The translations under genes were made by a program, and so were the position numbers. A DNA stretch of 64,000 nt, taken from NCBI GenBank assembly GCA_902588585.1, contig CACIPQ010000003.1:102507-166506 (forward strand), given 5' to 3'. The stretch comes from an uncultured Pelagibacteraceae bacterium (GTDB taxonomy: Bacteria > Pseudomonadota > Alphaproteobacteria > Pelagibacterales > Pelagibacteraceae). Below, one piece after another: positions 36,259 through 46,510 of the stretch; the first letter of the stretch is position 1, and each line of letters opens with the position of its first letter. The notes below the pieces were generated by a model. That model was not told the DNA's origin. It saw only the letters and a program-made list of their open reading frames with translations, and ran no database searches.

Positions 36259-37266
36259 ATGAACAGACTTATAGATTGTATAACTCATAAAAAATCTTCT
36301 GGTATTCCAATATGGTTTATGCGACAAGCTGGTAGATATTTACCTGAATTTCAAGAGATAAGAAAAAAAAATCAAAATTTCATAAAACTTTGTTTAAACA
36401 GTAATTTAGTAAAAGATATAACCATACAGCCTTTAAAAAGATTTGATATTGATGCAGCAATAATATTTTCTGATATTTTAATTATACCTTATGGCTTGGG
36501 CCAAGAAGTTGAATTTAAAAAAGGTTTTGGGCCAATATTAGGAAACATAAATTTAGAAAAAATTATTAATACAAATCCCAAAGATTTTATCAATAAAATA
36601 AACCCTGTTTACGATGGATTAAAAAAAGTTAAAGAAGAAATAAAAGAAAAAGCTTTAATCGGGTTTGTTGGAGCCCCATGGACCTTGCTTCTTTATATGA
36701 TTAATGGAAAGTCCCCCAAAAAAAATTTTAATTTTAACGAAATTAATAAAGATAAATCTTTAGTTATTAAATTAATGAAAAAAATAGAAGAAACAATTTG
36801 TTTACATGTTGAAAAACAAATAGAGGCAGGAGCAAATGTAATTCAAATTTTTGACTCTTGGGCAGGTTTGTTGCCAGAAAGAGAACTACAAAACTATTGT
36901 TATATGCCAACTCGCAGAATTGTAGATCATATAAAATCTCTAAATATACCAGTGATTTGTTTTCCTAAAGGCATAGGAAAAAATTATATTAATTTTAATT
37001 CAATAGTTAAGCCTGACTGTATTAGCATTGATTATGAAGTGGATCCAATATGGATAAAAGATAAATTAAATGGAACACCAATACAAGGAGGACTTGATCC
37101 TAAAATATTGCTTACAGACAAAGAGAATATTAAAAAAAATGCAGAAAATTATATTAAAATTTTTTCAGATTATCCGTACATATTTAATCTGGGCCATGGT
37201 GTTTTGCCAGAAACAAAACCTGAGACAATTGAATACTTAATTAAAATAATTAGGAACAAAAATTGA
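36259..37266 (+). CDS. hemE: Uroporphyrinogen decarboxylase HemE
   Basis: Converts uroporphyrinogen III to coproporphyrinogen III in haem synthesis. 335 residues. The signature IWFMRQAGRYLPEFQEIR is at 18-35 with the substrate-binding Arg residues, then FSDILIIPYGLG with the catalytic Asp. GFVGAPWTLLLYMI and NLGHGVLPETKPE near the C-terminus are conserved. First of hemE-hemH-hemJ-rho, directly right of the proposed origin; hemH follows after 1 bp. Confidence 0.97.
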   Translation: MNRLIDCITHKKSSGIPIWFMRQAGRYLPEFQEIRKKNQNFIKLCLNSNLVKDITIQPLKRFDIDAAIIFSDILIIPYGLGQEVEFKKGFGPILGNINLEKIINTNPKDFINKINPVYDGLKKVKEEIKEKALIGFVGAPWTLLLYMINGKSPKKNFNFNEINKDKSLVIKLMKKIEETICLHVEKQIEAGANVIQIFDSWAGLLPERELQNYCYMPTRRIVDHIKSLNIPVICFPKGIGKNYINFNSIVKPDCISIDYEVDPIWIKDKLNGTPIQGGLDPKILLTDKENIKKNAENYIKIFSDYPYIFNLGHGVLPETKPETIEYLIKIIRNKN

Positions 37267-37267
37267 T

Positions 37268-38284
37268 ATGAGAAAGGCAGTTATTTTGTTTAATCTAGGA
37301 GGTCCCGATAAATTGGAAAGTGTAGAGCCATTTCTTTTTAATTTATTCAACGATCCTGCCATTATTAGCATTCCTTCGATTTTTAGATATCCATTAGCAA
37401 AGTTTATTTCAAAAAAAAGAGCTCCAGTTGCAAAAAATATTTATAGGGAAATTGAAAATAAATCACCAATTCTTGAACTAACTCAAAAGCAAGCAAATAG
37501 TTTAGAAAACAACTTGTCAAAAAAAGGGGATTATAAATGTTTTGTTGTTATGAGATGCTGGCATCCGAGGGCCTCTCAGGTTATAAATCAAGTCAAAGAT
37601 TATGGGCCAGAGGAAATAATATTGTTGCCTCTTTATCCTCAATACTCGGCCTCAACTTCTGGATCTTCTATAAATGAGTGGAATGAGTTATGCAGGAAGG
37701 AAAATTATAAAGTTAATACAAAAACTATTTGTTGTTATCCAACAGAAAAATTCTTTATCGAGTCTCATGTTTCGCTAATCAAAAAAACTTTACAAGAAGT
37801 TAAAAATAAAAATTTTAAACTAATTTTTTCTGCACATGGATTGCCTGAAAACAAAATAAAAAAAGGGGACCCTTATCAATGGCAAGTTGAGAAAACGGTG
37901 CAAGAAATAATGTCAAAAATAAAAAATGAAAATTTAGATTATATATTAAGTTATCAAAGCCGAGTGGGCCCTTTAAAATGGATTGGCCCATCTACAGATG
38001 ATGTTATTATTAAATATTCTAAAGAAAAAAAGGGAATTGTTATAGTGCCTGTAGCTTTTGTTTCAGAACATTCTGAAACTCTAGTAGAACTGGATATTGA
38101 GTATAAAAAACTAGCTGAAAAAAATGACTGCAGTTTCTATAAAAGAGTACCAGCACTAGGTACCGAAGAAAATTTTATAAAGGGATTAGAAGAATTAGTT
38201 TTAAAACCAAAAATAAGAGGCACTTTTGTTTCTTCGATAATGTGTCCCAATAAGCACGTTAAATGTCCTTGTTTAGGATTATGA
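37268..38284 (+). CDS. hemH: Ferrochelatase HemH
   Basis: Inserts iron into protoporphyrin IX. 338 residues. FNLGGPDKLESVEPFLFNLF opens the fold (quoted in full family form LGGPDKLESVEPFL). LPLYPQYSASTSGS lies mid-sequence. The catalytic His is in IFSAHGLPENKIKKGDPY, and FVSEHSETLVELDIEY holds the second conserved site. The C-terminal cysteines (CPNKHVKCPCL) are in the region where some ferrochelatases carry a 2Fe-2S cluster; cluster presence is not certain. hemJ follows. Confidence 0.96.
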   Translation: MRKAVILFNLGGPDKLESVEPFLFNLFNDPAIISIPSIFRYPLAKFISKKRAPVAKNIYREIENKSPILELTQKQANSLENNLSKKGDYKCFVVMRCWHPRASQVINQVKDYGPEEIILLPLYPQYSASTSGSSINEWNELCRKENYKVNTKTICCYPTEKFFIESHVSLIKKTLQEVKNKNFKLIFSAHGLPENKIKKGDPYQWQVEKTVQEIMSKIKNENLDYILSYQSRVGPLKWIGPSTDDVIIKYSKEKKGIVIVPVAFVSEHSETLVELDIEYKKLAEKNDCSFYKRVPALGTEENFIKGLEELVLKPKIRGTFVSSIMCPNKHVKCPCLGL

Positions 38285-38300
38285 AAGAAAAACATAAAAA

Positions 38301-38735
38301 ATGAACACATATTTATTATTTAAATCAATTCATTTAATAGCAGTAATTTCCTGGATGGCAGGACTTTTATATTTACCAAGAATTTTTGTGTATCATGCTG
38401 AAACACGCAACAACGAAGAGAAAAATAATACTTTTAAAATTATGGAGAGAAGACTTTTTTTTTATATTATGAATCCTGCCATGTTGGTATCTTGGATTTT
38501 TGGATTATTATTATTACATTCCATAGGCCTAGGATCTTTGAATGAATTTTGGTTAATAACAAAGCTGCTTCTTGTGGTTTCCCTAACACTATATCATTTG
38601 TTCTTGCTTATATGTCTTAAGAAATTTAGCGATAATCAAAACAGTTATTCTCCTAAATTCTTCAGGTTTATTAATGAAGTTCCCACAGTATTACTGATAG
38701 CAATAATATTTATTGTGGTTTTTAAGCCTATTTAG
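38301..38735 (+). CDS. hemJ: Protoporphyrinogen oxidase HemJ
   Basis: Oxidises protoporphyrinogen IX in the inner membrane. 144 residues with four membrane segments. The first has the conserved His and Trp in SIHLIAVISWMAGLLYLPRI followed by FVYHAE. The second half is YHLFLLICLKKF and RFINEVPTVLLIAIIFIVVFKP. Adjacent hemE and hemH support the call. It replaces HemG/HemY in many alphaproteobacteria. Confidence 0.95.
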   Translation: MNTYLLFKSIHLIAVISWMAGLLYLPRIFVYHAETRNNEEKNNTFKIMERRLFFYIMNPAMLVSWIFGLLLLHSIGLGSLNEFWLITKLLLVVSLTLYHLFLLICLKKFSDNQNSYSPKFFRFINEVPTVLLIAIIFIVVFKPI

Positions 38736-38795
38736 ACTTGAATATTAATTTTTAATCACTATATTGGTATTACTTACCTTAACGACAATAATCAT

Positions 38796-40067
38796 ATGAA
38801 CTTACAAGAACTAAAGAAAAAGACGCCTGCAGAGCTTATATCGGAAGCGGAAAAGCTTGGTATTGAAAACCCTAGTACGCTTAGGAAGCAAGAGATTTTA
38901 TTTTCTATTTTAAAAAAATTAGCTGAAAAAAATGAACAAATAACCGGAGGCGGTGTTTTGGAGGTACTACAAGATGGTTTTGGTTTTCTAAGAGCCATTG
39001 AGTCCAACTATCTTCCTGGGCCAGATGATATTTATGTTAGCCCAAGTCAAATAAGAAGATTTGGTTTAAGAACCGGAGATTCAGTCGAGGGAGAGATAAG
39101 AGCACCCAAAGATGCAGAAAGATATTTCGCCTTATTAAAAGTTAATCAAATTAATTTTGAAAATCCTGATAAAGGAAGAAATAAAATAGCCTTTGATAAC
39201 CTAACCCCGCTTTATCCAAACGAGCAATTAAAGATGGAAATTGAAAAAAACGAAACAGAAAAGAAACCAGATCAAACTGCAAGATTAATCGATCTAGTTA
39301 GTCCAATTGGAAAGGGACAGAGATCTTTAATTATTTCACCACCAAAAGCAGGTAAAACAATTATTTTACAAAACATTGCAGATTCGATAGCCAAAAATCA
39401 TCCCGAATGCTATTTGATGGTTTTGCTTATAGACGAACGTCCCGAAGAAGTAACTGATATGCAGCGTTCAGTTAAAGGTGAAGTAATTAGTTCAACTTTC
39501 GACGAACCAGCTTCCAGACACGTTGCTGTAGCTGAAATGGTTATTGAAAAAGCAAAAAGACTAACCGAGCATAAAAAAGATGTAATTATCCTTTTGGATT
39601 CTATAACAAGACTTGGAAGAGCTTACAACGCTGTTGTGCCAAGCTCTGGTAAAGTCTTAACTGGAGGAGTAGACGCGAATGCTTTGCAAAGACCAAAAAG
39701 ATTTTTTGGAGCTGCAAGAAATATAGAACAAGGTGGTTCTTTGACGATTATCTCTACAGCTTTAATTGATACCGGAAGCAGAATGGACGAGGTGATCTTT
39801 GAGGAATTTAAAGGCACAGGTAATTCTGAATTAATTTTAGACAGAAAAATTGCCGATAAAAGAATTTATCCTGCAATTGACATCACTCGCTCAGGAACAA
39901 GAAGAGAAGAACTTTTGTTCAAGAAAGAAGATTTAACAAAAGTCAATGTTCTAAGAAGAATAATAAGCCCAATGGGCACAATGGACGGAATAGAATTTTT
40001 AATGTCCAAGCTTAAAAATACTAAAAACAATGCAGATTTTTTTGTTTCGATGAATAAGCCCAATTAG
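38796..40067 (+). CDS. rho: Transcription termination factor Rho
   Basis: Hexameric RNA helicase ending untranslated transcripts. 423 residues. The N-terminal helical domain is [20 protein letters not shown]. The cold-shock RNA-binding domain has [15 protein letters not shown] and [16 protein letters not shown]. The ATPase P-loop is PPKAGKT (182-188) and the Q/R-loop segments include [12 protein letters not shown] and [10 protein letters not shown]. Located 60 bp after hemJ and followed by a tRNA gene with its own promoter. Confidence 0.98.
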   Translation: MNLQELKKKTPAELISEAEKLGIENPSTLRKQEILFSILKKLAEKNEQITGGGVLEVLQDGFGFLRAIESNYLPGPDDIYVSPSQIRRFGLRTGDSVEGEIRAPKDAERYFALLKVNQINFENPDKGRNKIAFDNLTPLYPNEQLKMEIEKNETEKKPDQTARLIDLVSPIGKGQRSLIISPPKAGKTIILQNIADSIAKNHPECYLMVLLIDERPEEVTDMQRSVKGEVISSTFDEPASRHVAVAEMVIEKAKRLTEHKKDVIILLDSITRLGRAYNAVVPSSGKVLTGGVDANALQRPKRFFGAARNIEQGGSLTIISTALIDTGSRMDEVIFEEFKGTGNSELILDRKIADKRIYPAIDITRSGTRREELLFKKEDLTKVNVLRRIISPMGTMDGIEFLMSKLKNTKNNADFFVSMNKPN

Positions 40068-40073
40068 TATTAG

Positions 40074-40103
40074 TTGACCTTGCAAAAATTATTGTAATAT
40101 AAT
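40074..40103 (+). promoter_or_regulatory. Sigma-70 promoter of tRNA-Gly
   Basis: TTGACC (40074-40079) and TATAAT (40098-40103) with an 18 bp spacer, ending 9 bp before the mature tRNA 5' end. It is near consensus and starts just after the rho stop codon. Confidence 0.85.
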
Positions 40104-40112
40104 GTTTAAAGT

Positions 40113-40187
40113 GCGGGAGTAGCTCAGTGGTAGAGCGAAACGTTGCCAACGTTTAGGCCGAGGGTTCAATTCCCTTCTCCCGCTCCA
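40113..40187 (+). tRNA. tRNA-Gly (anticodon GCC)
   Basis: 75 nt including encoded CCA. The acceptor stem GCGGGAG (40113-40119) pairs with CTCCCGC (40177-40183). The anticodon stem AAACG/CGTTT encloses loop TTGCCAA with anticodon GCC at 40145-40147. The T arm is GAGGG-TTCAATT-CCCTT (one G-U pair). Reads GGC and GGU glycine codons. It is a lone gene between rho and a pterin dehydratase gene. Confidence 0.98.
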
Positions 40188-40267
40188 TTCTAATTAGTTT
40201 TTACAACGCGACAATAAAGTATTAAAGGATATTTCTATTTAAATTATTTTTGGTATAATTAAATCTT

Positions 40268-40606
40268 ATGACTGACTTAGCTGAAAAAAAATGTATTCCT
40301 TGCGAAGGTGGAATTCCCGGTTTTGATATAACTGAAATCCATAAATATCTTAAGATGGTAGATGGCTGGGAAGTGAAAGCAGACGAAGATAAAATTTATT
40401 ATTTACTTAAAGAGTTTAAATTTAAAAATTTTTTAGAAAGCCAAAGCTTTGTAAATCAAGTTGGAAATATAGCAGAAAAAGAAGGCCACCACCCAGATAT
40501 TTGGTTTGGATGGGGGTATGCTAAAATAAAAATTTTTACTCATGCAATAAAGGGTTTACACGAAAGTGATTTTATACTGGCAGCTAAAGTTGATAAAATT
40601 ATTTAA
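40268..40606 (+). CDS. Pterin-4a-carbinolamine dehydratase (PCD/DCoH family)
   Basis: 112 residues. The family core is EKEGHHPDIWFGWGYAKI with the catalytic His pair, followed by IKIFTHAIKGLHESDFILAAKVD (split here: FTHAIKGLHESDFILAA). It dehydrates 4a-hydroxypterins during pterin recycling; in bacteria without aromatic hydroxylases its role may instead touch molybdopterin or folate-like cofactors. It is convergent with purH, overlapping by 4 bp. Confidence 0.93.
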   Translation: MTDLAEKKCIPCEGGIPGFDITEIHKYLKMVDGWEVKADEDKIYYLLKEFKFKNFLESQSFVNQVGNIAEKEGHHPDIWFGWGYAKIKIFTHAIKGLHESDFILAAKVDKII

Positions 40607-42150
40607 TGATTAAAATGTCTAACACCAGTAAAAATCATTTTAATTTTTGCTCTGTTGGCTATATCTATTGATTCTTTATCTTTAATTGATCCACCCGGTT
40701 GAACTATTAATTTAACTCCAGCTTTGATTAATTTCTTGACACCATCAGGAAAAGGAAAAAAAGCATCAGATGCAGCGACTGAACTTTTTAACTTTCTAGA
40801 CCTAAATCTTTTTGCTTTTTCTACTGCAATTTTACAACTATCTACCCTGCTTGGCTGACCTGCTCCAATACCAATTGTTGAAAACTTATTTGTTATAACA
40901 ACTGAATTTGATTTAACAAATTTACAAACATTCATGGAAAATTCTGCAAATTTTAATTCCTGTTTATTGGGTTTTAGTCTTGTTACATATTTTAAATTTT
41001 TTAAATCAAATATTTTTTTATTTTTATCTTGGATTAAAAAAGAGCCATCAAAATGTTTAATTTGATAATTTTTTCTTTCTTTAAATTTAGATATATCAAT
41101 TAATATTAGGTTTTTTTTTGATTTAAGTATTTTTAATGCATCCTTATCGAATTTTTTTGCTAAAATTACTTCAAAAAATGTATTTGTAATTTCTTTTGCA
41201 ATTTTTTTTGTTATTTTAAAATTGCATACCACAACACCTCCAAAAGCGCTTATAGGATCGCAAAGCAAAGATTCTTGAAAAGATTTTATTGGTGATTTAT
41301 TTATTGCAGCACCAGAAGGATTGGCATGCTTAATTATTACTGTCCCTGTTTGTCTAAATGATGATAAAATTTCCAAACCTTTATATATGTCATTGTAATT
41401 ATTATAACTAAGATTTTTACCAGTAATTTTTCTCAAACCCGTTTCTTCATCATTAAAATCATTAATATAAATACTACTTTTTTGGTGAGGATTTTCACCA
41501 TACCTTAATTGAGCTAGTTTTTTCCCAGGTATAGTTTTTCTGTCTGGGAAGTTTATATTTAGTTCTTTGTTAAACCAATTAGATATCATCGAATCATAAT
41601 AGGCTGTTAAATTAAATGCCTTACTAGCCATATATTTTCTAAATTTTAAATCGGTACACCCCTTGTGTTGTCTTAATTGATTTATAAGAGAACCATAATC
41701 TTTTTTATCAGTAATGATTGATGTATCTTTAAAGTTTTTTGCAGCTGCCCTTACCATTGCAGGACCCCCTATATCTATATTTTCAATAACACTATTTGAG
41801 TTTTTTTTACTTAAAGCAGTGTTTTGGAATGGATAAAAATTTACTATAATTAAATCTATGTTTTTAAATTTATTCCTTCTCATTTGAATTTGATGTTTCT
41901 TATTTGATCTATTACATAAAATTCCGGCATGAATTTTTGGATGTAGTGTTTTTACTCTGCCGTCCAACATTTCTTTGAATTTTGTGTACTTTGCAATTTC
42001 TTCGCACTTATAACCAAGTTTTTTTATTTTTTTATATGTTCCACCAGAACTAATCAAATTAATGTTATATTTTTCTAAAGAACGTAATACTTTCTCCAAT
42101 TCTGATTTATCAGATACAGAGATCAAAGCATTTTGAATTTTTCTTATCAT
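40603..42150 (-). CDS. purH: Bifunctional purine enzyme PurH (AICAR formyltransferase/IMP cyclohydrolase)
   Basis: Last two steps of IMP synthesis. 515 residues. The N-terminal MGS-like cyclohydrolase domain has ISVSDKSELEKVLRSL, SSGGTYKKIK and DGRVKTLHPKIHAGIL. The C-terminal formyltransferase has LRYGENPHQKSSIY, the KHANPSGAA active-site segment and SDAFFPFPDGV. It overlaps the heparinase-like gene by one base, a pairing conserved in many alphaproteobacteria. Confidence 0.97.
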   Translation of the reverse strand: MIRKIQNALISVSDKSELEKVLRSLEKYNINLISSGGTYKKIKKLGYKCEEIAKYTKFKEMLDGRVKTLHPKIHAGILCNRSNKKHQIQMRRNKFKNIDLIIVNFYPFQNTALSKKNSNSVIENIDIGGPAMVRAAAKNFKDTSIITDKKDYGSLINQLRQHKGCTDLKFRKYMASKAFNLTAYYDSMISNWFNKELNINFPDRKTIPGKKLAQLRYGENPHQKSSIYINDFNDEETGLRKITGKNLSYNNYNDIYKGLEILSSFRQTGTVIIKHANPSGAAINKSPIKSFQESLLCDPISAFGGVVVCNFKITKKIAKEITNTFFEVILAKKFDKDALKILKSKKNLILIDISKFKERKNYQIKHFDGSFLIQDKNKKIFDLKNLKYVTRLKPNKQELKFAEFSMNVCKFVKSNSVVITNKFSTIGIGAGQPSRVDSCKIAVEKAKRFRSRKLKSSVAASDAFFPFPDGVKKLIKAGVKLIVQPGGSIKDKESIDIANRAKIKMIFTGVRHFNH

Positions 42151-43802
42151 TATAAATTAGATTTTTTTAACTCCCATTCAATATCAGTATCTTGATTTTT
42201 TGTATTACCATAAATGACAATGCAATAATTACTTAATACTTTATTTCTACCTAAAAATAAGCTCTTTTCAATTTTTAAATCTTGGTCCTTCGACAGAAAT
42301 ATCCAAGATTTATTTTTACTTACTTGTAGCAAAATACTTTTGCCACCAACTGTTTGTACTGTGCTTACACCGGGATAAATATGAAATCTAATACTAAAGT
42401 TAACGTTATTTGTAATATTTTTCTTCTTCAACAAAGTATCTTTTCCTATTAAGTGGCTATTTTTTTTTAAAATCTTAATTGATCTTTTGTGCAAATATCC
42501 AAATTTATCTAAATAAGCATTATGTGTTGCTGCAATAGACGTGTCAGTCTTATTTTCTTCTCTATTAATATCAAAAATTTTAAAACTATTACTAATTGTT
42601 GCACCATAGGCTTTATTAATCAGATTGTTTTTTTTAAATTTAACTACAGAGGTGTCATTTAAACAAAGAGTGGATTGTGCTGAAGTAAATTTACTTATTA
42701 ATTGTGTTTTATTAGATATTTTTCTTCCATATCCACAATTCGTTATAATTTTATTGGTTTCGCTAAAATATTCAAAAGATAATGGTCCTGATTGATAATC
42801 TTTTGAATATTGATGTATTGGTGGTTCGCCAGCATCAAAATATAAAATATTTTTTTTGTTTTTTATAATTTGTATTTGACCTACGAATTCTAATTTTTTA
42901 TCAAATTTATAATTTAATTTTTCCAGGTACTGAAAAAATTCATCTAAATTTTTTTCAGTTGCTCCATTAAATAAAGGCAGTTTTTTGCTTTCATTTTTAA
43001 GAGAATTTAAACAAAGTAAATTTTTTTCAATTATTTCATCAAGATAATCTGGTACTAATTCTTGTGCGTTTTTTATCCATTCTTTTATTAGTATAAAATA
43101 TTGTAAAAATACAATTAAGTTTTCAGGATTTCTATTTTTAGGAAAACCATTTTTATCAAAAAAATTATTTATTATTTTTTTTAACTCCTTTAATCCAAAA
43201 TTATAGTTATTGTAGTATTCTTTAAAAACAAGCCCAGATAATATTATTGCTGCCAAGCAAGAAATTATTGTGGTTTCGTGGGAAAAAATTTTGAGATTTT
43301 TTTTAAGAAAATTTACTTGTTTTAATAAGGAAGAAAAAAATAATTTTTGAAACCTATCTTCTTTATTAGTTAAAATAATATCAGCATTAGAGATCCATGC
43401 CATAATTCTTTTGCTTAGAAGGTTTTCATTCCATATATCTTTTTTATAATTTCCATATTTCTTAACCCAATCACCAACAATTTTTTCAATTGTTTCCTTC
43501 TCATTTTTTCTGTCAATTAGATTTAACCATAAAAAACTATGTAAATTTTTTTTTTCATTATCATTTTTGGAGTTATTCCAAAAATAATTAGCTTCAAATT
43601 TAGAAATTTTTAAAAGTAAATCTTTACGGTTTAAAAGAGGAGACAGCAAATATGGATTTGGGTAGAAAAAGAATCTAGAAGGATTTTCTGTAACCAAAAG
43701 TTTGTTGTAAAAGTTAGTTGAAAAAAATATTTCTCTGATAGATTTTTTTGTAATTTTTTTTATCGATAAAAAGTAAAGATAGATACCTTTCAAATCTAAC
43801 AT
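42150..43802 (-). CDS. Heparinase II/III-like protein
   Basis: 550 residues. The N-terminal half is helical (alginate-lyase-like toroid), and the second half has the heparinase II/III beta-sandwich pattern, for example LYFDAGEPPIHQYSKDYQSG followed by LSFEYF, THNAYLDKFGYLHKRS and IRFHIYPGV. No signal peptide is seen, so a cytoplasmic location is likely, unlike secreted lyases. The substrate is unknown; the constant link with purH suggests a conserved housekeeping role rather than polysaccharide scavenging (inference). Confidence 0.82.
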   Translation of the reverse strand: MLDLKGIYLYFLSIKKITKKSIREIFFSTNFYNKLLVTENPSRFFFYPNPYLLSPLLNRKDLLLKISKFEANYFWNNSKNDNEKKNLHSFLWLNLIDRKNEKETIEKIVGDWVKKYGNYKKDIWNENLLSKRIMAWISNADIILTNKEDRFQKLFFSSLLKQVNFLKKNLKIFSHETTIISCLAAIILSGLVFKEYYNNYNFGLKELKKIINNFFDKNGFPKNRNPENLIVFLQYFILIKEWIKNAQELVPDYLDEIIEKNLLCLNSLKNESKKLPLFNGATEKNLDEFFQYLEKLNYKFDKKLEFVGQIQIIKNKKNILYFDAGEPPIHQYSKDYQSGPLSFEYFSETNKIITNCGYGRKISNKTQLISKFTSAQSTLCLNDTSVVKFKKNNLINKAYGATISNSFKIFDINREENKTDTSIAATHNAYLDKFGYLHKRSIKILKKNSHLIGKDTLLKKKNITNNVNFSIRFHIYPGVSTVQTVGGKSILLQVSKNKSWIFLSKDQDLKIEKSLFLGRNKVLSNYCIVIYGNTKNQDTDIEWELKKSNL

Positions 43803-43805
43803 TTA

Positions 43806-44468
43806 TTAATTAGAGCGAAGTAAACTAATATTTTTTTTGAGGTCTCCGCTGTTTTCTTTAAAAACCGTAGAACCAGAAACCAAAACATTGGCCCCAGCAT
43901 CTTTGGCTAGTTTGCAATTTTGAAAATTGATCCCTCCGTCTATCTCTAAATCTATATCAAGTTTTTTTTCAGAAACAATTTTCTTAATGTTTCTAAGTTT
44001 ATCTATTACTTCTGGCATAAATTTTTGACCTCCAAAGCCTGGCTCTACACTCATAATAAGTACCAAGTCAATTTTGTCTAAATGGTCTTTAATTAAATCA
44101 ATGCTTGATTTAGGTTTTAGAGAAATCCCAACCTTCTTTTTTTGTTTTTTTATTAAATTTATTGTGTCAGAAGTATTTTTTGTTGCTTCTGGATGAAAAG
44201 TAATTATATCTGCTCCAGCTTTTGCAAATTCTTCAATATATTTATCAACTGGTGATATCATTAAATGAACATCAAAAGTTTTTTTTGTGAAAGGTCTTAG
44301 TTTTTTAATAATCTCAGGCCCAATTGTAATATTTGGAACAAAGTGACCATCCATTACATCGACATGTATATAGTCTGCACCAGCCTTATCCAAGGAACTA
44401 ACTTCTTCACCTAATTTACTGAAATCTGCAGATAAAATAGAAGGTGAAATCTTAATTGAACTTGCCAT
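43806..44468 (-). CDS. rpe: Ribulose-phosphate 3-epimerase
   Basis: TIM-barrel epimerase of the pentose phosphate pathway. 220 residues. ISPSILSADFSKLGEEV is at the N-terminus, HVDVMDGHFVPNITIGP carries metal His and Asp residues, and MSVEPGFGGQKF and EIDGGINFQN complete the site. It lies 3 bp upstream of the heparinase-like gene on the reverse strand. Confidence 0.97.
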   Translation of the reverse strand: MASSIKISPSILSADFSKLGEEVSSLDKAGADYIHVDVMDGHFVPNITIGPEIIKKLRPFTKKTFDVHLMISPVDKYIEEFAKAGADIITFHPEATKNTSDTINLIKKQKKKVGISLKPKSSIDLIKDHLDKIDLVLIMSVEPGFGGQKFMPEVIDKLRNIKKIVSEKKLDIDLEIDGGINFQNCKLAKDAGANVLVSGSTVFKENSGDLKKNISLLRSN

Positions 44469-44522
44469 GTTTATTTATTTATAGTTTGAAATTATTTTAT
44501 GTCAAAAAAAATTTTTTAATCC

Positions 44523-46451
44523 TTAAACTCTACCACTAATATCATCAGTTTGAGAGATAATATTTTTTTCTGGTTGTGTTGACATCTCCATTTTGAAAGC
44601 TAAAAACCATACTAATACTACACCTAACAACCAAAAAATAATTTGCCATACCCATATCGAGGGCATTCCAAATGACCAACTTTCTACATTAATTGGTCTT
44701 CCAAACATTTCGTTTCCAATGATTGCACCTGGTCCTAAAGCAAAAAATATCCAAGCTATTACAACTATCCAGGCACTCGGTTTTAAGCTTCTTCGTTTTA
44801 AAGAAATATGTTTGTGTTCATTAATAAATTCATGAAATTTATACTTGTGATTAGTTTCTTTTGTATCTTGAGTTATAAAAGATATTGTAAGAGCGCCAGC
44901 TAAATTAAACAATACTCCCCAGACAGACGAATGAATTGTTAACGGCCATTTATTCCATTTGATAAAATCACCAAACATGATTTGTCCCACACCCTCAGTG
45001 AAAAATACCGCTATAATTCCAACAACAATTCCCAACGCAACACCTTGTTTTGTAAACCATGGAAAATAACAAACTGCAATCAACGGAACAAACATTTGAC
45101 AGGCAATGCTTAAAGAAAAACTACCTAGACTCAAAATTACATTTGAGGACTGAATAGATAGAACCAATGAAACAATAAATATAATTAATAATAATATTCT
45201 TGATGAAAAAATTTGTTCTTGATTGGTCATATTTTTTATAAAAAATCTTTTTAAAATATCTCTAGTAAAAATAGCACTAGAACTTAAGTATAAAATGCTA
45301 GTCGATTGAAGTGATGCAATTCCACAAATTAATAATAAACCAAAGAATAGGGGAGAGTAGCTTCCTATTACATTTATTAAATGTGGAACTAAAGTTTCAA
45401 TTTGATTAGGCACTATATTTCCTGGCAAGATATTTGAAATATTGTTGCCGCTTTCGTTTATAATATTATTTGCCCCAAGAAAGATTGAACCAATTCCTAT
45501 TGCGGTAGTAAAAAATATTAATATTAAACCAATAAAAAACGAAGAAAACCAAACTTGTTGACCTCCAAACGCACCTGCTTCTCTGCTTGAAAATACAAGC
45601 ATAGAAAAACTAGGTGACATTACAATTCCACACAGTCCAAATACAAAAGTCAAAATCATAGAAGTTGTCCATATGCCCCCATAAGATAATCCACTATCTA
45701 AAATTTCTACAATTTTTATCGTACCTGGAACAGATAAGTAAGATGCATAACTTTCTTTAAGATTAAATAAATTTTGTTTTAAACTTGAAATTCTTGATGA
45801 ACTTTCGTTTAATAAATCCCAACCTCCAACTAAATCATAAGAGACAAATCCCAAAGCAATTATTCCAAAAATAGTTAATAGAAACTGAAATGTATCTATA
45901 TATACTACAGTCCTGATTCCGCTCAGACTTAGATAGACACAAATTACAGCACCCAACAAAATAGAACCTGATCCAGCTCCTATTATATCGTCTGAAACAA
46001 TACTTATTAGCGCTCCCGCTAACGAAAGTTGCATCGCAATAAATGGAATTGCAAAACCCATGGTTATAATCACGATCAAGATTCTTATCAAATCACTTTT
46101 AAAATAAGTTGCTATCATTTCAGAAGGAGTTATGAATCCAAATTTTTTAGACAGCATCCATTGCCTTTTTAAAAAAAGAATTCCTATAAGAGACGCTGCA
46201 ATTACATATAGAGATGTTGTTGAGAATGGAAATCCATTAAGTAATATTAAGCTTGGTTGTGCAAAAAATATCCAACCAGAAAAAATTACTCCAGTTGCTA
46301 CAACCGAATAAACCCAAGCAGGCATATATCTACCGAAGATGAAAAAATCCACTGGGGTTGTGATTTTTTTGTGATTTTTAAATCCACAATATATGCAGTA
46401 AATCCAATAAAGGGATAAAAAAATTATTAATGAATAAATCTTTGCAGGCAT
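44523..46451 (-). CDS. Sodium:solute symporter (SSS family)
   Basis: 642 residues with about 13-14 membrane segments. It starts AKIYSLIIFLSLYWIYCIYCGFKN, followed by FFIFGRYMPAWVYSVVATGVIFSGWIFFAQPS, and has the LSLSGIRTVVYIDTFQF segment typical of the SSS fold. A hydrophilic stretch near 560-590 (KFHEFINEHKHISLKRRSLKP) precedes the last two segments. The solute cannot be named from sequence; a carboxylate is plausible given the second symporter and acs nearby. It stands alone, with gaps of 54 and 59 bp on either side. Confidence 0.85.
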   Translation of the reverse strand: MPAKIYSLIIFLSLYWIYCIYCGFKNHKKITTPVDFFIFGRYMPAWVYSVVATGVIFSGWIFFAQPSLILLNGFPFSTTSLYVIAASLIGILFLKRQWMLSKKFGFITPSEMIATYFKSDLIRILIVIITMGFAIPFIAMQLSLAGALISIVSDDIIGAGSGSILLGAVICVYLSLSGIRTVVYIDTFQFLLTIFGIIALGFVSYDLVGGWDLLNESSSRISSLKQNLFNLKESYASYLSVPGTIKIVEILDSGLSYGGIWTTSMILTFVFGLCGIVMSPSFSMLVFSSREAGAFGGQQVWFSSFFIGLILIFFTTAIGIGSIFLGANNIINESGNNISNILPGNIVPNQIETLVPHLINVIGSYSPLFFGLLLICGIASLQSTSILYLSSSAIFTRDILKRFFIKNMTNQEQIFSSRILLLIIFIVSLVLSIQSSNVILSLGSFSLSIACQMFVPLIAVCYFPWFTKQGVALGIVVGIIAVFFTEGVGQIMFGDFIKWNKWPLTIHSSVWGVLFNLAGALTISFITQDTKETNHKYKFHEFINEHKHISLKRRSLKPSAWIVVIAWIFFALGPGAIIGNEMFGRPINVESWSFGMPSIWVWQIIFWLLGVVLVWFLAFKMEMSTQPEKNIISQTDDISGRV

Positions 46452-46510
46452 CTATTTTAATCTATTGTTTATTGATTTTTTTATACATTTTTTATTAAAT
46501 TTTATTAGAA

